From an uncultured Clostridium sp. (GTDB lineage: Bacteria; Bacillota; Clostridia; TANB77; CAG-508): a DNA stretch of 39,152 nucleotides. The translations under genes and the position numbers were made by a program. The notes below the pieces were generated by a model. The model saw only the letters and a program-made list of their open reading frames with translations, was not told the DNA's origin and did no database searches. Of the stretch, positions 1-7,507 are shown one piece after another; the stretch's first letter is position 1; each line of letters begins with the position of its first letter. The stretch covers positions 1 through 39,152 of the forward strand of contig CANPDB010000013.1 of the NCBI GenBank assembly GCA_947572725.1, given 5' to 3'.

Positions 1-68
1 GTATTAAAGATGAATTTGTAATAAAATAAAAAAATTTAATCTTTATTTCTGAAAAAGCAAAAAAACGT

Positions 69-97
69 TTGACATTTTTTTGTTTGTGTGATATTAT
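69..97 (+). promoter_or_regulatory. sigma-A promoter of lexA
   Basis: TTGACA at 69-74 and TATTAT at 92-97 are separated by exactly 17 bases, a near-perfect vegetative promoter. Transcription would begin near 103-105, about 25 bases before the lexA ATG at 129. The TTG at 69 could be read as an upstream alternative start in the lexA frame, but it is the -35 box and lies upstream of the transcript. The short palindrome AAACGTTT at 63-70 overlaps the -35 box. It does not match the Bacillus or clostridial SOS boxes I know, so an autoregulatory LexA site is not claimed. Confidence 0.85.
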
Positions 98-128
98 AAG
101 ACAAAATAATGGAAATGGAGTGATAAAT

Positions 129-782
129 ATGCCAGGAAAAAAGAAACCAGAATTAAATAAAAGAGAAAAAGCAATACTAAAATTCATCGAAAAACAAATC
201 ATGACACAAGGATATCCACCATCAGTAAGAGAAATAGGAAAAGCAGTAGGACTAAGCTCAACAGCAACAGTACACGGATACTTAGCAAAACTAGACGAAA
301 AAGGATATATCAAAAAACAAGACAAAAAAGGAAGAACACTAAGACTACTAAAAGGAGGAACAGGAGAACCAAAATCAACATCAAGCAAAGACTTCTACAC
401 ACAAAAAGAACTAGTAGAAGTACCAATAATAGGAAGAATTACAGCAGGAGAGCCAATTCTAGCAGTAGAAAACGTAACAGACACATTCCCAATTCCAATC
501 GACTTTGTAGGAAACTCAGAAAGTTTTATGCTTACAGTTAGAGGAGAAAGTATGATAGAAGCAGGAATATTAGATGGAGATTACATACTAGTAAAAAAAC
601 AAAATACAGCAAACAATGGAGAAATTGTAGTTGCTTTAATAGGAGAAGAAGCAACAGTAAAAACATTCTATAAAGAAGCAGATCACATCAGGTTACAACC
701 AGAAAATAGCACAATGGACCCAATAATAGTACCAACTTGTGAAATATTAGGAAAAGTTGGTGGAGTATTTAGAAAAATGTAG
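129..782 (+). CDS. lexA: LexA repressor (SOS regulator, self-cleaving)
   Basis: A 217-residue transcriptional repressor of the SOS response that cleaves itself when stimulated by RecA filaments. An N-terminal winged helix domain (residues 11-73) contains the recognition-helix region [20 protein letters not shown]. The C-terminal S24 peptidase domain has the Ala106-Gly107 cleavage bond in ITAGEP, the catalytic Ser141 in RGESM and Lys178 in ATVKTF. Length and motif spacing are standard for LexA. I chose the ATG at 129 because it follows GGAG at 117-120 with 8-base spacing and lies downstream of the mapped promoter. The gene is monocistronic: the following exporter has its own promoter. The first two thirds of the gene are almost free of third-position T, unlike the last third. 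Confidence 0.97.
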   Translation: MPGKKKPELNKREKAILKFIEKQIMTQGYPPSVREIGKAVGLSSTATVHGYLAKLDEKGYIKKQDKKGRTLRLLKGGTGEPKSTSSKDFYTQKELVEVPIIGRITAGEPILAVENVTDTFPIPIDFVGNSESFMLTVRGESMIEAGILDGDYILVKKQNTANNGEIVVALIGEEATVKTFYKEADHIRLQPENSTMDPIIVPTCEILGKVGGVFRKM

Positions 783-810
783 AATTCACAAAAGTTTCAC
801 AAATCTAATA

Positions 811-854
811 TTGACAGAATAACACTGTGTCAAATATAATGATACAGTGTTATT
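811..854 (+). promoter_or_regulatory. promoter of ABC exporter operon inside a long inverted repeat (operator candidate)
   Basis: TTGACA at 811-816 and TATAAT at 835-840 (18-base spacer) form a strong promoter. A dyad overlaps it: AATAACACTGT at 818-828 is the exact complement of ACAGTGTTATT at 844-854. With one G-T position the arms extend to 15 bases (818-832 and 840-854), leaving 7 bases between them. The dyad is centred on the -10 box, where a bound repressor would block polymerase. Exporter pairs like the one downstream are often controlled by MarR- or PadR-type repressors, but no such gene is adjacent, so the regulator is unknown. Confidence 0.7.
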
Positions 855-862
855 TAGTTAGG

Positions 863-894
863 AAATAGGGAGAAAAGGAACGTCCCCTATTCTC
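863..894 (+). repeat. REP-like hairpin in the exporter 5' leader
   Basis: AATAGGG at 864-870 pairs with CCCTATT at 885-891. Read on the minus strand the loop begins GACGTTCCTTTT right after the GGG of the stem, giving the GGGGACGTTCC core also present at 35774-35790 and similar to the cores of the hairpins at 15163, 17761 and 38970. It lies between the promoter and the AGGAGA ribosome site of the next gene, so it is transcribed as leader RNA. Confidence 0.55.
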
Positions 895-909
895 GGAAGG
901 AGATTAAAG

Positions 910-3366
910 ATGCTTAAGGTATTAAAAAATTTAAAGAACTCATTTTGGTCAGTGGTAATAATAGTAGCATTACTATGTTTACAAGCAGCAGCAGATTTAG
1001 CATTGCCAGATTATACTTCAAAAATAGTAAATATAGGTATTCAAGCAGGTGGAATTGAAACAGCAGTGCCAAAGGTTATTTCTAAAGAGAATATGGAAAT
1101 TCTTCTTGTTTTCACAGATAAGGATAGTGAAATCTTAGATTCTTACACACTTGCACAAGATATATTAGATAAACAAGATATACTACATAGTGACGAAGAG
1201 AATAAAACAAGTGCAGAAAATAAGGAACAAGAAAAAGCACTAAGAGAAGAAGAAAAAATATTACAAAAGTATTTAGGAAAAGATTATAAAGAAAAGCCAA
1301 ATGCAGATTATGTATTAGCTAATACATATGTTTTAAAAAATATAGATGAGGAAAAAGGGCAAGAACTTGTGAAATTATTGTCAACTCCATTAATGGAATT
1401 GACGGCAATTAGTAATGAAGAAACAGCAAATAAAATAAAAGAGCAGATGACTAAAAACATGCCAGAGATGCAGAAGCAATATATAGAGCAACAAAGTTTA
1501 ATTAATTTAATAAAAAATATGCCAGAAGAACAAAGGAATGAAATGTTGAAAGAATTTACAAAACAAATTGATGAAATGGCAGATTCAATAAAAGAACAGG
1601 CTGCAATCTCTTCTGTAAAAGAAATCTACACTGATTTAGGTGTTGATACAGATAAACTTCAAAATGATTATATTTTGAAGTCTGGAATACAAATGTTAAT
1701 GGTAGCATTTGTAAGTATGGTATCTGCTGTGCTTATTATGTTATTCTCATCAAGAGTAGCAGCAAAACTTGGACAAATATTGAGGGATAAAGTGTTTAGC
1801 AAAGTATTAAGTTTCTCAAATAAAGAGTTAAACGAATTTTCTACTGCATCACTTATAACAAGGAGTACAAACGATATTCAACAAATTCAACAATTGATTA
1901 CAATGTTATTTAGAGTAGTTGTATATGCTCCAATTATGGGATTTGGTGGATTTATTAAAGTATTAACAAATAGTGATAATTCAATGGCATGGATTATAGG
2001 AGTAGCAATACTTGCAATTTTATTTGTAGTAGGAACTTTATTTATTATAGCAATGCCTAAGTTCAAAAAGTTACAAGACTTAACAGATAAGCTAAATTTA
2101 GTATCAAGAGAGATATTAACAGGATTACCAGTAATTCGTGCATTTAATAAGGAAAAAAGAGAAGAAGGAAGATTTGATACAGCCAACAGGGATTTAATGA
2201 AAACGAATATTTTTGTTAATAGAGCAATGTCAATGATGATGCCAATGCTTATGTTTATTATGAACTCAATGATGATATTAATTATCTGGGTTGGAGGACA
2301 TGGAGTAGACCAAGGATTATTGCAAGTAGGAGATATGATGGCATTTATCCAATATATGATGCAAATTTTAATATCATTCCTAATGATATCAATGATATCA
2401 ATTATGCTTCCAAGAGCATCTGTTTCAGCAAATCGTATTAATGCTGTTATAGAAACAGAGCCAGCTATTAAAGATAAAGAAGAAACAAAAGAATTCAATC
2501 CAAATAAAAAAGGACTAGTAGAATTCAAAAATGTATGTTTCAGATATCCAGATGCTGATACAGAGATATTAGAAGATATTAATTTTACAGCAAGACCAGG
2601 TGAAACAACAGCGATTATTGGAAGTACAGGAAGTGGAAAATCAACAATAGTAAATTTACTTCCTAGATTTTATGATGTAACAGGTGGAGAACTTCTAATT
2701 GATGGCGTTAATATAAAAGAAGTTTCTCAGAAAAAGTTAAGAGACATTATAGGTTTTGTACCACAAAAAGGAATTCTATTTTCAGGAACAATAGAATCAA
2801 ATATAAAATATTCAAATGAAAATATGTCTGATGAACAAATGATAAAAGCTGCCGAAATAGCACAAGCAACAGAATTTATAGAGGGAAAAGAAAATAAATA
2901 TAAAGATGAAATAGCACAAGGCGGAGGAAATGTTAGTGGTGGACAGAAACAACGTTTATCAATAGCAAGAGCAATTGCAAAAGACCCTGAAATATTTGTA
3001 TTTGATGATAGTTTTTCTGCTTTAGATTTTAAAACAGATTCAGCCTTAAGGGATGCATTAGCAGAAAAAACAGAAAATAAAACAGTTATTATAGTGGCAC
3101 AACGTATTAGCACAATTCTAAATGCAGACCAAATAATAGTGCTAGAGGAAGGTAAAGTTGTTGGAATTGGTACACATGAAGAACTAATGAAAGATAATGA
3201 AACTTATAGACAAATTGCTTTATCACAATTATCAGAAGAAGAACTTTCAAGCAATGCCGATAATAAAGCAAATAGTGAAAGTAGTAATAAAACTCAAGAT
3301 AAACATTCTAGCAATAAAGAAAATGAAAACAGTAGTATAAAAGAAACAAAAGGAAAGGAGGAATAG
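910..3366 (+). CDS. heterodimeric ABC exporter, subunit 1 (degenerate-site half, large extracellular insert)
   Basis: An 818-residue membrane half-transporter fused to its ATPase. TM1 is near residues 12-34. A hydrophilic, Glu/Lys-rich segment of about 220 residues follows before TM2 (about 261-283), an insert typical of one clostridial subfamily and predicted to be outside the cell. The nucleotide domain has Walker A GSTGSGKST (571-579), signature SGGQ (676-679), and FDDS in place of the usual DEAT, so Asp700 replaces the catalytic Glu. The switch His is Gln731. These are the changes of the non-catalytic site in heterodimeric exporters. A Ser/Asn/Lys-rich tail (about 770-818) is dispensable-looking. 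The partner starts 2 bases after the stop. Substrate unknown; drug or peptide export is the usual annotation. Confidence 0.9.
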   Translation: MLKVLKNLKNSFWSVVIIVALLCLQAAADLALPDYTSKIVNIGIQAGGIETAVPKVISKENMEILLVFTDKDSEILDSYTLAQDILDKQDILHSDEENKTSAENKEQEKALREEEKILQKYLGKDYKEKPNADYVLANTYVLKNIDEEKGQELVKLLSTPLMELTAISNEETANKIKEQMTKNMPEMQKQYIEQQSLINLIKNMPEEQRNEMLKEFTKQIDEMADSIKEQAAISSVKEIYTDLGVDTDKLQNDYILKSGIQMLMVAFVSMVSAVLIMLFSSRVAAKLGQILRDKVFSKVLSFSNKELNEFSTASLITRSTNDIQQIQQLITMLFRVVVYAPIMGFGGFIKVLTNSDNSMAWIIGVAILAILFVVGTLFIIAMPKFKKLQDLTDKLNLVSREILTGLPVIRAFNKEKREEGRFDTANRDLMKTNIFVNRAMSMMMPMLMFIMNSMMILIIWVGGHGVDQGLLQVGDMMAFIQYMMQILISFLMISMISIMLPRASVSANRINAVIETEPAIKDKEETKEFNPNKKGLVEFKNVCFRYPDADTEILEDINFTARPGETTAIIGSTGSGKSTIVNLLPRFYDVTGGELLIDGVNIKEVSQKKLRDIIGFVPQKGILFSGTIESNIKYSNENMSDEQMIKAAEIAQATEFIEGKENKYKDEIAQGGGNVSGGQKQRLSIARAIAKDPEIFVFDDSFSALDFKTDSALRDALAEKTENKTVIIVAQRISTILNADQIIVLEEGKVVGIGTHEELMKDNETYRQIALSQLSEEELSSNADNKANSESSNKTQDKHSSNKENENSSIKETKGKEE

Positions 3367-3368
3367 AT

Positions 3369-5216
3369 ATGCCAGGTCCAATGGGTGGTCCAAGACGAGG
3401 ACCAGGTGCAGGAGCACCTGAGCAAAAAGCAAAAAACTTTAAAAATACCACAAAAAAACTAATTAATAATTATTTATCAAAATATAAATTAGCATTAATT
3501 GTTGTATTTATATTTGCTATTGGAAGTACAATATTTACAATTGTAGGACCTAAAATACTTGGAAATGCCACAACAGAGATTTTCAATGGATTAGTAAGCA
3601 AGTTATCTGGAGGAAGTGGAATAGACTTTGGAAAAATAGCACAAATTTTATTAACATTGCTTAGCTTATATATTATAAGTGCACTATTCTCCTTTATACA
3701 AGGTTTCACAATGACAAGTGTTTCACAAAAATTGACATATAAAATAAGAAATGATTTAGCAATTAAAATCAACAAATTACCAATGAAATATTTTGATAAA
3801 AAAACACATGGAGAAGTGTTATCAATTATAACAAATGATATAGACACTTTAAGTATGAACTTAAACCAAAGTATTACTCAAATAATTACAGCAATTTGTA
3901 CATTAATAGGAATACTAATTATGATGTTTTCTATTAGTTGGCAAATGACAATCATTTCATTAGTTGCATTGCCAATATCAATATTATTTGTAAAACAGAT
4001 TGTAGGAAAGTCACAAAAATATTTCAAAAAACAACAGGATTATTTGGGACATGTAAATGGTCAAGTAGAAGAAATTTATAGTGGATTAAATGTCGTAAAA
4101 GTATTTAATGGAGAAGAAAAAGCAGAGTCAGAATTTAGAAAAGCAAATAAAGAATTATATCATTCAGGATGGAAATCACAATTTTTATCAGGATTAATGC
4201 ATCCAATAATGAATTTTATAGGAAATTTATCTTATGCAGCAGTTGCAGTAGTAGGAGGATATCTAGCAATTCAAGGAACAATTACAGTTGGTAATATACA
4301 AAGTTTTATACAATACAACAAACAATTTACACAACCAATATCACAAATAGCCCAAATATCTGGAATGTTACAGGCAATGGTTGCAGCAGCAGAAAGGATA
4401 TTTGAATTTTTAGAAGAGCAAGAAGAAGAGGAAACTTCAAAAGGAACAATTGATACTTCAAAACTAAATGGAAATGTAGAATTTAAAAATGTTCATTTTG
4501 GTTATGATCCAGAAAAGACAATCATAAATGATTTTAGTGCTAAAGTAAAACAAGGCCAAAAAATAGCAATTGTAGGTCCAACAGGAGCAGGAAAAACAAC
4601 AATGGTAAAACTATTAATGAGGTTTTATGATGTGAATTCAGGGGAGATATTAGTAGATGACCACAATGTTAAAGATTTTACAAGAGGTGAACTTCGTAAA
4701 ATGTTTGGAATGGTTTTACAAGACACCTGGTTGTTTGGTGGAACTGTAAAAGATAATATAAAATATGGAAAAGAAGATGCATCAGATGATGAAATTATTC
4801 AAGCTGCAAAAGCTGCACATGTACATCATTTTATAAAAACATTACCAAAAGGATATAATTCAATATTAAATGAAGAATCAAGCAATGTTTCAGCAGGTCA
4901 AAAACAATTACTTACAATTGCAAGAGTTATTTTAACAGATCCAAAGATATTGATTTTAGATGAAGCAACAAGTTCTATTGATACAAGAACTGAAATTCAA
5001 ATTCAAAAAGCTATGGATAATTTGATGAAAGGTAGAACAAGTTTTATTATTGCTCATAGATTGTCTACAATTAAAAATGCTGATTTGATTTTGGTTATGA
5101 ATCACGGCGATATTGTTGAACAGGGTACTCACGAAGAGCTACTTGCTCAAAATGGTTTTTATGCTGATTTGTATAATAGTCAATTCGAAATCGAAGAACG
5201 GATAGAGAAAAAGTAG
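3369..5216 (+). CDS. heterodimeric ABC exporter, subunit 2 (catalytic half)
   Basis: A 615-residue transmembrane ATPase, partner of the preceding gene and translationally close to it: GGAGG at 3357-3361 lies inside the end of the upstream gene. A Gly/Pro-rich N-terminus (residues 1-18) precedes six membrane segments. The nucleotide domain keeps Walker A GPTGAGKTT (403-411), Walker B with Asp531 and catalytic Glu532 (LDEATSS), and the switch His563 (AHRLST). Its signature is SAGQ (508-511) rather than SGGQ. Together with the Asp/Gln changes in subunit 1 this predicts one canonical and one degenerate ATP site. The 3' end uses more T-ending codons than the 5' end. A strong terminator follows at 5234-5268. 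Confidence 0.92.
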   Translation: MPGPMGGPRRGPGAGAPEQKAKNFKNTTKKLINNYLSKYKLALIVVFIFAIGSTIFTIVGPKILGNATTEIFNGLVSKLSGGSGIDFGKIAQILLTLLSLYIISALFSFIQGFTMTSVSQKLTYKIRNDLAIKINKLPMKYFDKKTHGEVLSIITNDIDTLSMNLNQSITQIITAICTLIGILIMMFSISWQMTIISLVALPISILFVKQIVGKSQKYFKKQQDYLGHVNGQVEEIYSGLNVVKVFNGEEKAESEFRKANKELYHSGWKSQFLSGLMHPIMNFIGNLSYAAVAVVGGYLAIQGTITVGNIQSFIQYNKQFTQPISQIAQISGMLQAMVAAAERIFEFLEEQEEEETSKGTIDTSKLNGNVEFKNVHFGYDPEKTIINDFSAKVKQGQKIAIVGPTGAGKTTMVKLLMRFYDVNSGEILVDDHNVKDFTRGELRKMFGMVLQDTWLFGGTVKDNIKYGKEDASDDEIIQAAKAAHVHHFIKTLPKGYNSILNEESSNVSAGQKQLLTIARVILTDPKILILDEATSSIDTRTEIQIQKAMDNLMKGRTSFIIAHRLSTIKNADLILVMNHGDIVEQGTHEELLAQNGFYADLYNSQFEIEERIEKK

Positions 5217-5233
5217 ATTAAAATTTTTAGCTA

Positions 5234-5268
5234 AAAAGAAGGTGTCCTATATCTGGACACCTTCTTTT
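5234..5268 (+). terminator. intrinsic terminator after the ABC exporter operon
   Basis: A perfect 14-bp stem, 5234-5247 against 5255-5268 (core GAAGGTGTCC/GGACACCTTC), with a 7-base loop. Its A-rich and T-rich ends make it able to act in both directions, so it may also stop the minus-strand gene that ends at 5321. Confidence 0.85.
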
Positions 5269-5320
5269 GGTGGAATTAAATCTGTTTTGCCTTCATCGCT
5301 TAATAGCTTAATCGCGTTTC

Positions 5321-5782
5321 TTACTTGGTATTAGCATACTCCGTAAATCTTTTGAGAGTGACTGTTAAGTCATCTCTTGCCGCTAACAGTATACTTAACT
5401 GTCTTCTTGCCTTAGATAAGTTGACAGTTATATCTTCTGGAGTTTTAGACTCTAGCTGCTTAGAAAGCATTTCTGAATAAGTAAATTGCCGTGTATGAAA
5501 CTTGTGAAATGCATAAGCGGCTGCATCCTCGGTAGAAAACTGCTGTGCTGGTGTAACCACACCAGATAGCTGGAACTTTTCCTGAAGCAAATATGCAATG
5601 TCATCTATTGCAATATTGACTTTAGAAAGTTCGCCCTGTACCCTCTGTAAGTATAGCTGCGGGTTGTCTAGCGGCCAATCCCGTTGCTCCTTTTTCAATG
5701 GAGAGCCATAAAGCTCATCATCGAGTTCATAATTGTGTTTTGCCAACATTCGAGTTACGTGATAAATTCTAAATTCTGCCAT
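5321..5782 (-). CDS. orphan protein of unknown function in a GC-richer island
   Basis: I do not recognise this 153-residue protein. It looks soluble and helical, with no membrane segment, no signal peptide and no obvious catalytic motif. It contains the stretches DNPQLYLQRV and SKARRQLSILLAARDDL, and its C-terminal half (about residues 85-150) could form helical hairpins. AGGAGG lies 7 bases before its ATG. By eye its GC content is near two fifths, and it uses codons such as CTG, GCC and CGT that neighbours avoid, which suggests recent transfer. A near-consensus promoter at 5828-5856 drives it. In the +1 frame just past its stop, 5329-5250 on the minus strand can be read as RNAIKLLSDEGKTDLIPP, possibly a frameshifted C-terminus, but this runs into the terminator. 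Confidence 0.7.
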   Translation of the reverse strand: MAEFRIYHVTRMLAKHNYELDDELYGSPLKKEQRDWPLDNPQLYLQRVQGELSKVNIAIDDIAYLLQEKFQLSGVVTPAQQFSTEDAAAYAFHKFHTRQFTYSEMLSKQLESKTPEDITVNLSKARRQLSILLAARDDLTVTLKRFTEYANTK

Positions 5783-5827
5783 AATAATTCCTCCTATTCA
5801 AAGTTGAATTTTCTTTACTGCAACATT

Positions 5828-5856
5828 ATAATATCACATTATGTAAAACTTGTCAA
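5828..5856 (-). promoter_or_regulatory. near-consensus promoter of the GC-richer gene
   Basis: Read on the minus strand, TTGACA (5856-5851) is followed after exactly 17 bases by TATTAT (5833-5828). TGA directly before the -10 box makes it an extended -10 promoter. It is AT-rich like the host although the gene it drives is not. Confidence 0.8.
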
Positions 5857-6039
5857 TATTTTTATTTTTGTTATCGTATTAATATTTGTGAAATCATATG
5901 AAAGATAACAAGAAATTTAAATAATAAGACTGTGAGTTATAAAAGTACATAATCATACAAATATAAAAAATAACCAAAAACAGTTTCTTTATTAATCTAT
6001 ATGTGATATATTATAAAGAGAGAAAAGGGGGAAAATAAA

Positions 6040-7389
6040 ATGTCGGAAGAAAGTGGGAAAAAGAAAAGCAAATTACCAATCATAATTGCGATAACAGTAG
6101 TAATAATACTAATTATTGGAACTGTTGGAGGATATTTTGGATATCAATATATCAAACGAAACAAAACAACAGGAACAGAATGGGGAGACACATATTATTC
6201 ATATTTAAAATCAGTAAAAGAAGCAGACGAAGAAAAAATAAAAAATGCTGGACTATCAAAAGACATAAAAACAGTTCAAGTTCAATTTGTCCAAGTAAAA
6301 AGTGAAGACAATCCTAAAATGATATTAACATATCAAAAAGATAACGAAAGTTATACCAACATATATTTTATAGGAGAAGAACAAAAAGTAAATGTAATTT
6401 CATACAATAATCCAACTACAGTAAAACTATTATACAATAGAGAAGCAAAAGAATATATGTGGTATTTATACTCAAAAGAACAAGATAAAAATTCTTATAA
6501 ATCATTAGAAAAAATTATGAAAGAAATAAAAAGTGAAGATAATACTGAACAAAATTTAGACAATCAAGAAACAAAACAAGAACAAGAAACAGAAGCAGAG
6601 GCAAGTTATGCAGAATATACATTTAAAGATGACGAATTAAAATCTAACTTTGAAGTAGCAGATGAAGAAATTCCAGTAATATCAAAGTTTGATGAAAAAT
6701 TTATTGAAACTGAAATAGATGATACTAATTTATTAGAAATAAACTTTGAAGAAAATAACGACAAGTTAAGAAAAGAACTAACTGAAACAATAAGACAATA
6801 TAAAACAAAATCAGATTTAATAGAAGAGGTTAAAACAAAAACAGAAGAACAAGAAAAAATATTAGAAAATAAGAAAGAAGAAATAAAAATAGCAAAAGAA
6901 GAAAAGGCAAAAAAAGAAGATGAAGAAAAGGCAAAAGCTGAAGAAGAAGCTAAGAAAAAGCAAGAAGAAGTAGCTAAAAAAGCAGTAGAAGAAGCTAATG
7001 CAAAGAAAACAGAAGAAAATATAACTAATAAAAATAATGAAAAGCCACAAAGTACAAGTACAGTACAAGCAGGCAAATATACTTTGGTGGATAAAGCCAG
7101 AGATGGATCAGTAACCATAAAAAATGTAACAGATAATTCTATACAATTTGATATTAGTGTAGTTAATCTATTTGGAGGATATCACGTAGGACAATTGTCA
7201 GCGACAGCAACTAAAACAAGTGATAATAAATATATGTATACAACTACAGAACAAGGAAAAACATATAAATTCTATATGGAAGTTAATGGAAATAGCATAA
7301 AAGTATCTACAAGTAAAATGCTAAATGGAGACGGATTTGACCCATTCTGTGGCGTAAATGCTGCGTTTGACGGAACATACACTAAATAA
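6040..7389 (+). CDS. membrane-anchored coiled-coil protein, paralogue A
   Basis: A 449-residue protein of unknown function. A short Lys-rich N-terminus is followed by one membrane segment (about residues 12-34) and the motif YFGYQYI, then KTTGTEWGDTYYSYL, which is shared almost exactly with the next gene. A mixed alpha/beta region (about 45-235) leads to a Lys/Glu/Ala-rich coiled coil (about 247-327) and a compact C-terminal domain (341-449) with two Cys, probably beta-rich. The topology suggests an anchored protein with most of its chain outside the membrane. GGGGG at 6027-6031 is the ribosome site. The next gene, 118 bases on, has the same plan but a different C-terminal domain, so the two look like a duplicated pair. 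Confidence 0.75.
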   Translation: MSEESGKKKSKLPIIIAITVVIILIIGTVGGYFGYQYIKRNKTTGTEWGDTYYSYLKSVKEADEEKIKNAGLSKDIKTVQVQFVQVKSEDNPKMILTYQKDNESYTNIYFIGEEQKVNVISYNNPTTVKLLYNREAKEYMWYLYSKEQDKNSYKSLEKIMKEIKSEDNTEQNLDNQETKQEQETEAEASYAEYTFKDDELKSNFEVADEEIPVISKFDEKFIETEIDDTNLLEINFEENNDKLRKELTETIRQYKTKSDLIEEVKTKTEEQEKILENKKEEIKIAKEEKAKKEDEEKAKAEEEAKKKQEEVAKKAVEEANAKKTEENITNKNNEKPQSTSTVQAGKYTLVDKARDGSVTIKNVTDNSIQFDISVVNLFGGYHVGQLSATATKTSDNKYMYTTTEQGKTYKFYMEVNGNSIKVSTSKMLNGDGFDPFCGVNAAFDGTYTK

Positions 7390-7507
7390 TTAATTGTATA
7401 AAATATAGTATCAAAAAGTATTTTATAAATTTTATTAAAATAAAAAATTAGAATAATTGGAGATATATAGAATAAATCTTCATTTATAAAGATAGGAGAA
7501 TAAGAAA

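Noticed and set aside
63-70. AAACGTTT as LexA operator
   Set aside because: Does not match GAACnnnnGTTC-type SOS boxes and is too short to claim.
69-128. N-terminal extension of LexA starting at TTG 69
   Set aside because: The TTG is the -35 box of the promoter and lies upstream of the predicted transcript start; ATG 129 has a good ribosome site and gives a standard LexA length.
1887-2528. 213-residue minus-strand frame inside the ABC exporter
   Set aside because: Antisense shadow of a strongly supported gene, with Ile/Asn-rich unnatural composition and no ribosome site.
7397-7427. Terminator between the paralogous coiled-coil genes
   Set aside because: TATAAAATA/TATTTTATA is AT-only and unstable, so not convincing as a terminator.
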